Part shown: positions 1 to 12,819 of the stretch, one piece after another
How the letters are laid out: each line of letters opens with the position of its first letter
How positions within the stretch are numbered: the first letter of the stretch is position 1
NCBI GenBank assembly: GCA_037974665.1
Contig: CM075773.1
Location: 18,404,146-18,468,145, forward strand
DNA from: Ehretia macrophylla
Taxonomy: Eukaryota > Streptophyta > Magnoliopsida > Boraginales > Ehretiaceae
DNA length: 64,000 nucleotides
Direction of reading: 5' to 3'
Notes under the pieces: model-generated
The model's database searches: none
The model's input: the letters and a program-made list of their open reading frames with translations, nothing else
What the model was told of the DNA's origin: nothing
Program-made: the position numbers and the translations under genes

Positions 1-81
1 CTAGTACTACTCTCGCCCAAGCACGCTTAACTTCGGAGTTCTGATGGGATCCGGTGCATTAGTGCTGGTATGATCGCACCC
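1..81 (-). rRNA. 5S rRNA: 5S rRNA gene, copy 1 (cut by window edge)
   Basis: 5S RNA is the small RNA of the large ribosomal subunit, made by Pol III. RNA positions 1-81 are present and match the array consensus, including A box and IE. The 3' 37-38 nt lie outside the window. Confidence 0.97.
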
Positions 82-639
82 GTCATGTTGAGGGCACAAT
101 TCCTTTATGTGTTAACGGTTCACAGTCCCAGCCTAGAGATATGGCCCATTCAAAAGGCCCAATGGGCTTAACGACAACCCATCCGCTTCAACAACGCAGC
201 ATCCTCGCAAGACGTGATATCGACGCATTGTAGGGTCCTCTAATGTGCTGCGAGTAAGGTTGTCGTCCTTTTAAAAGCTCACGACGTACGATCCGGGATG
301 AAAAAACAGAGCAAAAGAAGAAAAGTGGCCCGAAACTGATGAAAACGTTCGATTTTGAGCTCCGAAAAGGGCAAAGCAAGCTAGCTGGCTGCCCCCGTCA
401 TAGAGCTCTCGGAGAGCTTTACAACGGTTTGATGTGCGCCGCGTAACTCCTTACATCTCAAAAGTTATGGGCACCGGAGCGACGGAGACCTGGTCACAAT
501 CCCCACGCCCTCGGTTTGCGGGCCCGTCCTCTACATGAAGTGAAGTTGTCTTGCCCAAGGTGTCATGGGATTCGATAATAGAAATGTGTTGGATAAAGTA
601 TCTTGGCAACCCTAACCGGAGCAAAAAAAAATGAAAAGG

Positions 640-758
640 GGGGTACAACACGAGGACTTCCCAGGGGGGCACCCATCCTAGTACTAGTCTCGCCTAAACG
701 CGCTTAACTTCGGAGTTCTGTTGGGATCTGGTGTATTAGTGCTGGTATGATCACGCCC
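640..758 (-). rRNA. 5S rRNA: 5S rRNA gene, copy 2 (strongly diverged)
   Basis: Eleven changes: U4C, C6U, G25A, G30A, U38A, U59C, C61U, G64A, G72C, A90C, C114U. Three are in the A box. This is the most altered complete copy in the window and is probably not a source of normal 5S RNA. Confidence 0.93.
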
Positions 759-1316
759 GTCATGTTGAGGGCACACTTCCTTTATGTGTTAACGGTTCAT
801 AGTCCCAGCCTAGAGATATGGCCCATTCAAAAGGCCCAATGGGCTTAACGACAACCCATCCGCTTCAACAACGCAGCATCCTCGCAAGACGTGATATCGA
901 CGCATTGTAGGGTCCTCTAATGTGCTGCGAGTAAGGTTGTCGTCCTTTTAAAAGCTCACGACGTACTATCCGGGACGGAAAAACAGAGCAAAAGAAGAAA
1001 AGTGGCCCAAAACTGATGAAAACGTTCGATTTTGAGCTCCGAAAAGGGCAAAGCGAGCTAGCTGGCTGCCCCCGTCGTAGAGCTCTCGGAGAGCATTACA
1101 ACGGTATGCTGTGCGCCGCGTAACTCCTTACGGATCAAAAGTTATGGGCACCGGAGCGACGGAGACCTGGTCACAAGCCCTACGCCCTCGGTTTGCGGGC
1201 CCAGCCTCCACGTGAAGAGAAGTTGTCTTGCCCAAGGTGCCGTGGGATTTGATAATAGAAATGTGGTGGGTAAAGTATCTTGGCAACCCTAACCGGAGCA
1301 AAAAAAATTGAAAAGG

Positions 1317-1435
1317 GGGGTGCAACACGAGGACTTCCCAGGGGGTCACCCATCCTAGTACTACTCTCGCCCAAGCACGCTTAACTTCGGAGTTCTGATG
1401 GGTTCCGGTGCATTAGTGCTGGTATGATCGCACCC
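1317..1435 (-). rRNA. 5S rRNA: 5S rRNA gene, copy 3
   Basis: One change, U33A, shared with the next copy, in the loop region before the A box. Promoter boxes are intact. Confidence 0.97.
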
Positions 1436-1993
1436 GTCATGTTGAGGGCACAATTCCTTTATGTGTTAACGGTTCACAGTCCCAGCCTAGAGATATGGCC
1501 CATTCAAAAGGCCCAATGGGCTTAACGACAACACATCCGCTTCAACAACGCAGCATCCTCGCAAGACGTGATATCGACGCATTGTAGGGTCCTCTAATGT
1601 TCCGCGAGTAAGGTTGTCGTCCTTTTAACGGCTCACGACGTACGATCCGGGACGGAAAAACATTGTAAAAGAAGAAAAGTGTCCCGAAACGGATGAAAAC
1701 GTTCGATTTTGAGCTCCGAAAAGGGCAAAGCGAGCTAGCTGGATGCCCCCGTCGTAGAGCTCTCGGATAGCTTTACAACGGTATGCTGTGCGCAGTGTAA
1801 CTCCTTATGGATCAAAAGTTATGGGCACCGGAGCGACGGAGACCTAGTCACAAGCCCTACGCCCTCGGTTTGCGGGCCCAGCCTCCACTTGAAGAGAAGT
1901 TGTCTTGCCCAAGGTGCCGTGGGATTTGATAATAGAAATGCGGTGGGTAAAGTATCTTGGCAACCCTAACCGGAGCAAAAAAAATTGAAAAGG

Positions 1994-2112
1994 GGGGTGC
2001 AACACGAGGACTTCCCAGGGGGTCACCCATCCTAGTACTACTCTCGCCCAAGCACGCTTAACTTCGGAGTTCTGATGGGTTCCGGTGCATTAGTGCTGGT
2101 ATGATTGCACCC
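1994..2112 (-). rRNA. 5S rRNA: 5S rRNA gene, copy 4
   Basis: Changes U33A (shared with copy 3) and G7A at a CpG. The shared base fits a recent common origin of the two units. Confidence 0.97.
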
Positions 2113-2670
2113 CTCATGTTGAGGGCACAATTCCTTTATGTGTTAACGGTTCACAGTCCCAGCCTAGAGATATGGCCCATTGAAAAGGCCCAGTGGGCTT
2201 AACGACAACACATCTGCTTCAACAACGCAGCATCCTAGCAAGACGTGATATCGACACATTGTAGGGTCCTCTAATGTTCCGCGAGTAAGGTTGTCGTCCT
2301 TTTAACGGCTCACGACGTACGATCCGTGACGGAAAAACATAGCAAAAGAAGAAAAGTGTCCCGAAACGGATGAAAACGTTCGATTTTGAGCTCTGAAAAG
2401 GGCAAAGCGAGCTAGCTGGATGCCCCCGTCGTAGAGCTCTCGGATAGCTTTACAACGGTATGCTGTGCGCAGTGTAACTCCTTATGGATCAAAAGTTATG
2501 GGCACCGGAGCGACGGAGACCTAGTCACAAGCCCTACGCCCTCGGTTTGCGGGCCCAACCTCCACGTGAAGCGAAGTTGTCTTGCCCAAGGTACCGTGGG
2601 ATTCGATAATAGAAATGTGGTGGGGAAAGTATCTTGGCAACCCAAACCGGAGAAAAAAAAATAGAAATGG

Positions 2671-2789
2671 GGGGTGCAACACGAGGGTTTCCCAGGGGGT
2701 CACCCATCCTAGTACTACTCTCGCCCAAGCACGCTTAACTTCGGAGTTCTGATGGGATCCGGTGCATTAGTGCTGGTATGATCGCACCC
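2671..2789 (-). rRNA. 5S rRNA: 5S rRNA gene, copy 5
   Basis: Changes G102A and U103C. A box and C box intact. The first T run after the gene is broken (AAATGG on the plus strand), leaving the long run as stop. Confidence 0.96.
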
Positions 2790-3346
2790 GTCATGTTGAG
2801 GGCACAATTCCTTTATGTGTTAACAGTTCACAGTCCCAGCCTAGAGATATGGCCCATTCAAAAGGCCCAATGGGCTTAACGACAACCCATTCGCTTCAAC
2901 AACGCAGCATCCTCGTAAGACGTGATATCGACGCATTGTAGGGTCCTCTAATATGCCGCGAGTAAGGTTGTGGTCCTTTTAACAGTTCACGACGTACGAT
3001 CTGGGACGAAAAAACAGAGCAAAAGAAGAAAAGTGGCCCGAAACTAATGAAAACGTTCGATTTTGAGCTCCGAAAAGGGCAAAGCAAGCTAGCTAGCTGC
3101 CCCCGTCGTAGAGCTCTCAGAGAGCTTTCCAACGGTATGCTGTGCGCCTCGTAACTCCTTACGGATCAAAAGTAATGGGCACCGGAGCGACGGGGACCTA
3201 GTCACAAGCCCTACGCCCTCGGTTTGCGGGCCCAGCTCCACGTGAAGAGAAGTTGCCTTGCCCAAGGTACCATGGGATTCGATAATAGAAATGTGGTGGG
3301 TAAAGTATCTTGGCAACCCTAACGGGAGCAAAAAAAATTGAAAAGG

Positions 3347-3465
3347 GGGGTGCAACACGAGGACTTCCCAGGGGGACACCCAGCCTAGTACAACACTCGA
3401 CCAAGCATGCTTAACTTCGGAGTTCTGATGGGATCCGGTGCATTAGTGCTGGTATGATCGCACCC
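3347..3465 (-). rRNA. 5S rRNA: 5S rRNA gene, copy 6 (diverged)
   Basis: Six changes: G58A (A box, CpG), G66U, A71U, A74U, A83C, A90U. The last two are in the C box, so transcription may be weak. Confidence 0.94.
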
Positions 3466-3990
3466 GTCATGTTGAGGGCACAATTCCTTTATGTGTTAAC
3501 AGTTCACAGTCCCAGCCTAGAGATATGGCCCATTCAAAAGGCCCAATGGGATAAACGATAACCCATCCGCTTCAACAACGCAGCAACCTCGCAAGATGTG
3601 ATATCGACGCATTGTAGGGTCCTCTAATGTGACGCGAGTAAGGTTGTCGTCCTTTTAACAGCTCACGACGTACGATCCGGGACGGAAAAACAGAGCAAAA
3701 GAAGAAAAGTGGCCCGAAACTGATGAAAACGTTCGATTTTGAGCTCCGAAAAGGGCACATCGAGCTAGCTAGCTGCCCCCGTCGTAGAGCTCTCAGAGAG
3801 CTTTCCAACGGTATGCTGTGCGCCTCGTAACTCCTTACGGATCAAAAGTTATGGGCACCGGAGCGACGGAGACCTGGTCACAAGCCCTACGCCCTCGGTT
3901 TGCGGGCCCAGCCTCCACGTGAAGAGAAGTTGTCTTGCCCAAGGTGCCGTGGGATTCGATAATAGAAATGTAGTGGGTAAAGTATCTTGG

Positions 3991-3999
3991 AAACCCTAA
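3991..3999 (+). promoter_or_regulatory. Perfect telobox AAACCCTAA in one unit
   Basis: One base change (C to A) relative to the usual unit makes the motif an exact telobox at this copy. The same change occurs independently or by exchange at 27637-27645. Confidence 0.5.
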
Positions 4000-4023
4000 C
4001 CGGAGCAAAAAAAATTGAAAAGG

Positions 4024-4140
4024 GCGGTGCAACACGAGGACTTCCCAGGGGGTCACCCATCCTAGTACTACTCTCGCCCAAGCACGATTAACTTGAGTTC
4101 TGATGGGATCCGGTGCATTAGTGCTGGTATGATCGCACCC
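4024..4140 (-). rRNA. 5S rRNA: 5S rRNA gene, copy 7 (2-nt deletion)
   Basis: Two bases are missing at RNA 47-48, just before the A box, and there are changes G56U in the A box and C118G. The deletion shifts the spacing of the first half of the RNA, so this is a likely pseudogene. Confidence 0.93.
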
Positions 4141-4698
4141 GTCATGTTGAGGGCACAATTCCTTTATGTGTTAACAGTTCACAGTCCCAGCCTAGAGATA
4201 TGGCCCATTCAAAAGGCCCAATGGGATTAACGACAACACATCCGCTTCAACAACGCAGCATCCTCGCAAGACGTGATATCGACACATTGTAGGGTCCTCT
4301 AATGTTCGGCGAGTAAGGTTGTCGTCCTTTTAACGGCTCACGACGTACGATCCGGGACGGAAAAACAGAGCAAAAGAAGAAAAGTAGGCCGAAACTGATG
4401 AAAACGTTCGATTTTGTGCTCCAAAAAGGGCACGGCGAGCTAGCTACCTACCCCCGTCGTAGAGCTCTCGGAGAGCTTTCCAACGGTATGCTGTGCGCCG
4501 CGTAACTCCTTACGGATCAAAAGTTATGGGCACCGGAGCGACGGAGACCTGGTCACAAGCCCTACGCCCTCGGTTTGCGGGCCCAGCCTCCACGTGAAGA
4601 GAAGTTGTCTTGCCCAAGGTGCCGTGGGATTCGATAATAGAAATGTGGTGGGTAAAGTATCTTGGCAACCCTAACCGGAGCAAAAAAAATTGAAAATG

Positions 4699-4817
4699 GG
4701 GGTGCAACACGAGGACCTCCCAGGGGGTCACCCATCCTAGTACTACTCTCGCCCAAGCACGCTTAACTTCAGAGTTCTGATGGGATCCGGTGCATTAGTG
4801 CTGGTATGATCGCACCC
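4699..4817 (-). rRNA. 5S rRNA: 5S rRNA gene, copy 8
   Basis: Changes C47U (CpG) and A101G. C47U is shared with copy 9. Confidence 0.96.
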
Positions 4818-5375
4818 GTCATGTTGAGGGCACAATTCCTTTATGTGTTAACGGTTCACAGTCCCAGCCGAGAGATATGGCCCATTCAAAAGGCCCAATG
4901 GGATTAACGATAACCCATCCGATTCAACAACGCAGCATCCTCGCAAGACATGATATCGACGCATTGTAGGGTCCTCTAATGTGCCGCGAGTAAGGTTGTC
5001 GTCCTTTTAACAGCTCACGACGTACGATCCGAGACGGAAAAACAGAGCAAAAGAAGAAAAGTGGCCCGAAACTAATGAAAACGTTCGATTTTGAGCTCCG
5101 AAAAGGGCACAGCGTGCTAGCTTGCTGCCCCCGTCGTAGAGCTCTCAGAGAGCTTTCCAACGGTATGCTGTGCGCCTCGTAACTCCTTACGGATCAAAAG
5201 TTATGGGCACCGGAGCGACGGAGATCTGGTCACAAGCCCTACGCCCTCGGTTTGCGGGCCCAGCCTCCACGTGAAGAGAAGTTGTCTTGCCCAAGGTGCC
5301 GTGGGATTCGATAATAGAAATGTGGTGGGTAAAGTATCTTGGCAACCCTAACCGGAGCAAAAAAAATTGAAAATG

Positions 5376-5494
5376 GGGGTGCAACACGAGGACTTCCCAG
5401 GGGGTCACCCATCCTAGTACTACTCTCGCCCAAGCACGCTTAACTTCAGAGTTCTGATGGGATCCGGTGCATTAGTGCTGGTATGATCGCACCC
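5376..5494 (-). rRNA. 5S rRNA: 5S rRNA gene, copy 9
   Basis: Single change C47U at a CpG, shared with copy 8. Confidence 0.97.
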
Positions 5495-6052
5495 GTCATG
5501 TTGAGAGAACAATTCCTTTATGTGTTAACGGTTCACAGTCCCAGCCTAGAGATATGGCCCATTCAAAAGGCCCAATGGGCTTAACGACAACCCATCCGCT
5601 TCAACAACGCAGCATCCTCGCAGGACGTGATATCGACGCATTGTAGGGTCCTCTAATGTGCCGCGAGTAAGGTTGTCGTCCTTTTAACAGCTCACGACGT
5701 ACGATCCGGGACGAAAAAACAGAGCGAAAGAAGAAAAGTGGCCCGAAACTGATTAAAACGTTCGATTTTGAGCTCCGAAAAGGGCACAACGAGCTAGCTT
5801 GCTGCCCCCATTGTAGAGCTCTCGGAGAGCTTTCCAACGGTATGTTGTGCACCGCGTAACTCCTTAAGGATCAAAAGTTGTGGGCACCGGAGCGTCGGAT
5901 ACCTGGTCACAAGCCCTACGCCCTCGATTTGCGGCCCCGGCCTCCACTTGAAGCGAATTTTTCTTGCCCAAGGTGCCGTGGGATTCGATAATAGAAATGT
6001 GGTGGATAAAGTATCTTGGCAACCCTAACCGGAGCAAAAAAAATTGAAAAAG

Positions 6053-6171
6053 GGGGTGCAACACGAGGACTTCCCAGGGGGTCACCCATCCTAGTACTAC
6101 TCTCGCCCAAGCACGCTTAACTTCGGAGTTCTGATGGGATCCTGTGCATTAGTGCTGGTATGATCACACCC
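6053..6171 (-). rRNA. 5S rRNA: 5S rRNA gene, copy 10
   Basis: Changes C6U (CpG; G113 pairing becomes a wobble) and C29A. Confidence 0.96.
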
Positions 6172-6729
6172 GTCATGTTGAGGGCACAATTCCTTTATGA
6201 GTTAATGGTTCACAGTCCCAGCCTAGAGATATGGCCCATTAAGAAGGCCCAATGGGCTTAACGACAACCCATCCGCTTCAACAACGCAGCATCCTCGCAA
6301 GACGTGATATCGACGCATTGTAGGGTCCTCTAATGTGCCGCGAGTAAGGTTGTCGTCCTTTTAACAGCTCACGACGTACGATCCGGGACGGAAAAACAGA
6401 GCAAAAGAAGAAAAGTGGCCCGAAACTGATGAAAACGTTCGATTTTGAGCTCCGAAAAGGGCACAACAAGCTAGCTTGCTGCCCCCATCGTAGAGCTCTC
6501 AGAGAGCTTTCCAACGGTATGCTGTGCGCCTCGTAACTCCTTACGGATCAAAAGTTATGGGCACCGGAGCGACGGAGACCTAGTCACAAGCCCTACGCCC
6601 TCGGTTTGCGGGCCCAGCCTCCCCGTGAAAAGATGTTGTCTTGCCCAAGGTGCCGTCGGATTCGATAATAGAAATGTGGTGGGTAAAGTATCTTGGCAAC
6701 CCTAACCGGAGCAAAAAAAATTGAAAAGG

Positions 6730-6848
6730 GGGGTGCAACACGAGGACTTCCCAGGGGGTCACCCATCCTAGTACTACTCTCGCCCAAGCACGCTTAACTT
6801 CGGAGTTCTGATGGGATCCGGTGCACTAGTGCTGGTATGATCGCACCC
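6730..6848 (-). rRNA. 5S rRNA: 5S rRNA gene, copy 11
   Basis: Single change A23G. Promoter boxes intact. Confidence 0.97.
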
Positions 6849-7406
6849 GTCATGTTGAGGGCACAATTCCTTTATGTGTTAACGGTTCACAGTCCCAGCC
6901 TAGAGATATGGCCCATTCAAAAGGCCCAATGGGCTTAACGACAACCCATCCGCTTCAACAACGCAGCATCCTCGCAAGACGTGATATCGACGCATTGTAG
7001 GGTCCTCTAATGTGCCGCGAGTAAGGTTGTCGTCCTTTTAACAGCTCACGACGTACGATCCGGGACGAAAAAACAGAGCAAAAGAAGAAAAGTGGCCCGA
7101 AACTGATGAAAACGTTCGATTTTGAGCTCCAAAAAGGGCAAAGTGAGCTAGCTGGCTGCCCCCGTCGTAGAGCTCTCGAAGAGCTTTACAACGGTATGCT
7201 GTGCGCCGCGTAACTCCTTACGGATCAAAAGTTATGGGCACCGGAGCGACGGAGACCTGGTCACAGGCCCTACGCCCTCGGTTTGCGGGCCCAGCCTCCA
7301 CGTGAAGAGAAGTTGTCTTGCCCAAGGTGCCGTGGGATTCGATAATAGAAATGTGGTGGGTAAAGTATCTTGGCAAACCTAACCGGAGCAAAAAAAATTG
7401 AAAAGG

Positions 7407-7525
7407 GGGGTGCAACACGACGACTTCCCAGGGGGTCACCCATCCTAGTACTACTCTCGCCCATCCACGCTTACCTTCGGAGTTCTGGTGGGATCCGGTG
7501 CATTAGTGCTGGCATGACCGCACCC
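7407..7525 (-). rRNA. 5S rRNA: 5S rRNA gene, copy 12 (diverged)
   Basis: Seven changes: A8G, A13G, U38C, U52G, C61G, U62A, C105G. Three are in the A box. Confidence 0.94.
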
Positions 7526-8082
7526 GTCATGTTGAGGGCACAATTCCTTTATGTGTTAACGGTTCACAGTCCCAGCCTAGAGATATGGCCCATTCAAAAG
7601 GCCCAATGGGCTTAACGATAACCCATCCGCTTCAACAACGCAGCATCCTCGCAAGACGTGATATCGACGCATTGTAGGGTCCTCTAATGTGCCGCGAGTA
7701 AGGTTGTCGTCCTTTTAACAACTCACGACGTACGATCCGGGACGGGAAAATTGAGCAAAAAAAGAAAAGTGGCCTGACACTGAAGCAAATGCTCGATTTT
7801 GAGCTCCGAAAAGGGCACAACACGCAAGCTAGCTGCCCCCGTCGTAGAGCTCTCAGAGAGCTTTCCAACGGTATGCTGTGCACCTCGTACCTCCTTACGG
7901 ATCAAAAGTTATGGGCACCGGAGCGACGGAGACCTAGTCACAAGCCCTACGCCCTCGGTTTGCGGGCCCAGCCTCCCCGTGAAGAGAAGTTGTCTTGCCA
8001 AGGTGCCGTGGGATTCGAAAATAGAAATGTGGTGGATAAAGTATCTTGGCATCCTTAACCGGAGCAAAATAAATTGAAAAGG

Positions 8083-8201
8083 AGTGTGCAACACGAGGAC
8101 TTCCCAGGGGGTCACCCATCCTGGTACTACCCTCGTCCAAGCACGCTTAACTTCGGATTTCTGATGGGATCCGGTGCATTAGTGCTGGTATGATCGCACC
8201 C
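8083..8201 (-). rRNA. 5S rRNA: 5S rRNA gene, copy 13 (diverged)
   Basis: Five changes: C44A, G66A, A71G, U79C, C117A. The -1 base is also changed (CATC on the plus strand), so the start site is not the usual one. Confidence 0.94.
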
Positions 8202-8759
8202 ATCATGTTGAGGGCACAATTCCTTTATGTGTTAACGGTTCACAGTCCCAGCCTAGAGATATGGCCCATTCAAAAGGCCCAATGGGCTTAACGACAACCC
8301 ATCCGCTTCAACAACGCAGCATCCTCGCAAGACGTGATATCGACGCATTGTAGGGTCCTCTAATGTGCCGCGAGTAAGGATGTCGTCCTTTTAACAGCTC
8401 ACGACGTACGATCCGAGACGGAAAAACAGACCAAAAGAAGAAAAGTGGCCCAAAACTGATGAAAACGTTCGATTTTGAGCTCCGAAAAGGGCATAGCAAA
8501 CTTGCTAGATGCCCACGTCGTAGAGCTCTCAGAGAGCTTTCCAACGGTATGCTGTGCGCCTCGTAACTCCTTACGGATCAAAAGTTATGGGCACCGGAGC
8601 GACGGGGACCTGGTCACAAGCCCTACGCCCTCGGTTTGCGGGCCCAGCCTCCACGTGAAGAGAAGTTATCTTGCCCAAGGTGCCGTGGGATTCGATAATA
8701 GAAATGTGGTGGGTAAAGTATCTTGGCAACCCTAACGGGAGCAAAAAAAATTGAAAAGG

Positions 8760-8878
8760 GGGGTGCAACACGAGGACTTCCCAGGGGGTCACCCATCCTA
8801 GTACTACTCTCGCCCAAGCACGCTTAACTTCGGAGTTCTGATGGGATCCGGTGCATTAGTGCTGGTATGATCGCACCC
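8760..8878 (-). rRNA. 5S rRNA: 5S rRNA gene, copy 14 (consensus)
   Basis: Exact match to the 118-nt consensus, with A box, IE and C box, upstream CATAAAG at -28, -1 C and T-run stops. One of ten exact copies, hence a good candidate for an active gene. Confidence 0.98.
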
Positions 8879-9436
8879 GTCATGTTGAGGGCACAATTCC
8901 TTTATGTGTTAACGGTTCACAGTCCCAGCCTAGAGATATGGCCCATTCAAAAGGCCCAATGGGCTTAACGACAACCCATCCGCTTCAACAACGCAGCATC
9001 CTCGCAAGACGTGATATCGACGCATTGTAGGGTCCTCTAATGTGCCGCGAGTAGGGTTGTCGTCCTTTTAACAGCTCACGACGTACGATCCGGGACGAAA
9101 AAACAGAGCAAAAGAAGAAAAGTGGCCCGAAACTGATGAAAACATTCGATTTTGAGCTCCAAAAAGGGTAAAGTGAGCTAGCTGGCTGCCCCCGTCGTAG
9201 AGCTCTCGAAGATCTTTACAACGGTATGCTGTGCGCCGCGTAACTCCTTACGTATCAAAAGTTATGGGCACCGGAGCGACGCAGGCCTGGTCACAGGCCC
9301 TACGCCCTCGGTTTGCGGGCCCAGCCTCAACGTGAAGAGAAGTTGTCTTGCCCAAGGTACCGTGGGATTCGATAATAGAAATGTGGTGGGTAAAGTATCT
9401 TGGCAAACCTAACCGGAGCAAAAAAAATTCAAAAGG

Positions 9437-9555
9437 GGGGTGCAATACGAGGACTTCCCAGGGGGTCACCCATCCTAGTACTACTCTCGCCCAAGCACAC
9501 TTAACTTCGGAGTTCTGGTGGGATCCGGTGCATTAGTGCTGGTATGATCGCACCC
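9437..9555 (-). rRNA. 5S rRNA: 5S rRNA gene, copy 15
   Basis: Changes U38C (shared with copy 12), C57U (A box, CpG) and G110A. Confidence 0.96.
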
Positions 9556-10113
9556 GTCATGTTGAGGGCACAATTCCTTTATGTGTTAACGGTTCACAGT
9601 CCCAGCCTAGAGATATGGCCCATTCAAAAGGCCCAATGGGCTTAACGACAACCCATCCGATTCAACAACGCAGCATCCTCGCAAGACGTGATATCGACGC
9701 ATTGTAGGGTCCTCTAATGTGCCGCGAGTAAGGTTGTCGTCCTTTTAACAGCTCACGACGTACGATCCGGGATGAAAAAATAGAGCAAAAGAAGAAAAGT
9801 ATCCCGAAACTGATGAAAACGTTCGATTTTGAGCTCCGAAAAGGGCACGGCAAGCTAGCTACCTGCCCCCGTCGTAGAGCTCTCGGAGTGCTTTCCAACG
9901 GTATGCTGTGCGCCGCGTAACTCCTTACGGATCAAAAGTAATAGGCACCGGAGCGACGGAGACCTGGTCACAAGCCCTACGCCCTCAATTTGCGGGCCCA
10001 GCCTCCACTTGAAGAGAAGTTGTCTTGCGCAAGGTGCCGTGGGATTCGATAATACAAATGTGGTGGGTAAAGTATCTTGGCAACCCTAACCGGAGCAAAA
10101 AAAATTGAAATGG

Positions 10114-10232
10114 GGGGTGCAACACGAGGACTTCCCAGGGGGTCACCCATCCTAGTACTACTCTCGCCCAAGCACGCTTAACTTCGGAGTTCTGATGGGA
10201 TCCGGTGCATTAGTGCTGGTATGATTGCACCC
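10114..10232 (-). rRNA. 5S rRNA: 5S rRNA gene, copy 16
   Basis: Single change G7A at a CpG. The first T run after the gene is broken (AAATGGGG). Confidence 0.97.
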
Positions 10233-10789
10233 GTCATGTTGAGGGCAGAATTCCTTTATGTGTTAACAGTTCATAGTCCCAGCCTAGAGATATGGCCCAT
10301 TCAAAAGGCCCAATGGGCTTAACGACAACTCATCCGCTTCAACAACGCAGCATCCTCGCAAGACGTGATATCGACGCATTGTAGGGTCCTCTAATGTGCC
10401 GCGAGTAAGGTTGTAGTCCTTTTAACAGCTCACGACGTACGATCTGGGACGGAAAAACAGAGCAAAAGAAGAAAAGTGGCCCGACACTGATGAAAACGTT
10501 CGATTTTGAGCTCCGAAAAGGGCAAAGCAAGCTAGCTAGCTGCCCCCGTCGTAGAGCTCTCAGAGAGCTTTCCAACGGTATGCTGTGCGCCTCGTAACTC
10601 CTTACGGATCAAAAGTTATGGGCACCGGAGCGACGGAGACCTAGTCACAAGCCCTATGCCCTCGGTTTGCGGGCCCAGCCTCCCCGTGAAGAGAAGTTGT
10701 CTTGCCCAAGGTGCCGTGGGATTCGATAATAGAAATGTGGTGGGTAAAGTATCTTGCCAACCCTAACCGGAGCAAAAAAAATTGAAAAG

Positions 10790-10908
10790 GGGGTGCAACA
10801 CGAGGACTTCGTAGGGGGTCACCCATCCTAGTACTACCCTCGCCCAAGCACGGTTAACTTCGCAGTTCTGATGGGATCTGGTGCATTAGTGCTGGTATGA
10901 TCGCACCC
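10790..10908 (-). rRNA. 5S rRNA: 5S rRNA gene, copy 17 (diverged)
   Basis: Six changes: G30A, C46G, G56C (A box), A71G, G97A, G98C. Confidence 0.94.
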
Positions 10909-11465
10909 GTCATGTTGAGGGCACAATTCCTTTATGTGTTAACAGTTCACAGTCCCAGCCTAGAGATATGGCCCATTCAAAAGGCCCAATGGGCATAACG
11001 ATAACCCATCCGCTTCAACAACGCAGCATCCTCGCAAGACGTGATATCGACGCATTGTAGGGCACTTTAATGTCCCGCGGGTAAGGTTGTCGTCCTTTTA
11101 ACAGCTGACGAAGTACGATCCGGGACGGAAAAACATAGCAAAAGTAGAAAAGTGGCCCGAAACTGATGAAACGTTCGATTTTGAGCTCCGAAAAGGGCAC
11201 AACAAGCTGGCTTGCTGCACTGGTCGTAGAGCTCTCAGAGAGCTTTCGAACGGTATGCTGTGCGCCTCGTAACTCCTTACGGATCAAAAGTTATGGGCAC
11301 AGGAGCGACGGAGACCTGGCCACAAGCCCTACGCCCTCGGTTTGCGGGCCCAGCCTCCCCGTGAAGAGAAGTTGTCTTGCCCAAGGTGCCGTGGGATTCG
11401 ATAATAGAAATGTGGTGGGTAAAGTATCTTGGCAACCCTAACCGGAGCAAAAAAAATTGAAAAGG

Positions 11466-11584
11466 GGGGTGCAAGACGAGGACTTCCCAGGGGGTCACCC
11501 ATCCTAGTACTACTCTCGCCCAAGCACGCTTAACTTCGGAGTTCTGATGGGATCCGGTGCATTAGTGCTGGTATGATCGCACCC
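11466..11584 (-). rRNA. 5S rRNA: 5S rRNA gene, copy 18
   Basis: Single change G110C near the 3' end. It stands at the entry to the higher-order repeat region, with a C-type spacer upstream. Confidence 0.97.
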
Positions 11585-12142
11585 GTCATGTTGAGGGCAC
11601 AATTCCTTTATGTGTTAACGGTTCACAGTCCCAGCCTAGAGATATGGCCAATTCAAAAGGCCCAATGGGCTTAACGACAACCCATCCGCTTCAACAACGC
11701 AGCATCCTCGCAAGACGTGATATCGACGCATTGTAGGGTCCTCTAATGTGCCGCGAGTAAGGTTGTCGTCCTTTTAACAGCTCACGACGTACGATCCGGG
11801 ACGAAAAAACAGAGCGAAAGAAGGAAAGTGGCCCGAAACTGATGAAAACGTTCGATTTTGAGATCCGAAAAGGGTACAGCGAGCTAGCTTGCTGCCCCCG
11901 TCGTAGAGCTCTCAGAGTGCTTTCCAACGGTATGCTGTGCACCTCGTAACTCCTTATGAATCAAAAGTTATGGGCACCGGAGCGACGGAGACCTGGTCAC
12001 AAGCCCTACGCCCTCGGTTTGCGGGCCCAGCCTCCAAGTGAAGAGAAGTTGTCTTGCCCAAGGTGCCGTGGGATTCGATAATAGAAATGTGGTGGGTAAA
12101 GTATCTTGGCAACCCTAACCGGAGCAAAAAAAATTGAAAAAG

Positions 12143-12261
12143 GGGGTGCAACACGAGGACTTCCCAGGGGGTCACCCATCCTAGTACTACTCTCGCCCAA
12201 GCACGCTTAACTTCGGAGTTCTGATGGGATCCGGTGCATTAGTGCTGGTATGATCGCACCC
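12143..12261 (-). rRNA. 5S rRNA: 5S rRNA gene, copy 19 (consensus)
   Basis: Exact consensus. It lies between a C-type and a D-type spacer; the equivalent copy 23 is exact too, so this slot of the higher-order repeat keeps a clean gene. Confidence 0.98.
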
Positions 12262-12819
12262 GTCATGTTGAGGGCACAATTCCTTTATGTGTTCACGGTT
12301 CACAGTCCCAGCCTAGAGATATGGCCCATTCAAAAGGCCCAATGGGCTTAACGACAACCCATCCGCTTCAACAACGCAGCATCCTCGGAAGACGTGATAT
12401 CGACTCATTGTAGGGTCCTCTAATGTGCCTCGAGTAAGGTTGTCGTCCTTTTAACAGCTCACGACGTACGATCCGGGACGAAAAAATAGAGCAAAAGAAG
12501 AAAAATGGCCCAAAACTGATGAAAACGTTCGATTTTGAGCTCCGAAAAGGGCAGAGCAAGCTAGCTGGGTGCCCCCGTCGTAGAGCTCTCAGAGAGCTTT
12601 CCAACGGTATGCTGTGCGCCTCGTAACTCCTTACGGATCAAAAGTTATGGGCACCGGAGCGAGCGAGACCTGGTTACAAGCCCTACGCCCTCGGTTTGCG
12701 GGCCCAGCCTCCACGTGAAGAGAAGTTGTCTTGCCCAAGGTGCCGTGGGATTCGATAATAGAAATGTGGTGGGTAAAGTATCTTGGCAACCCTAACCGGA
12801 GCAAAAAAAATTGAAAAGG

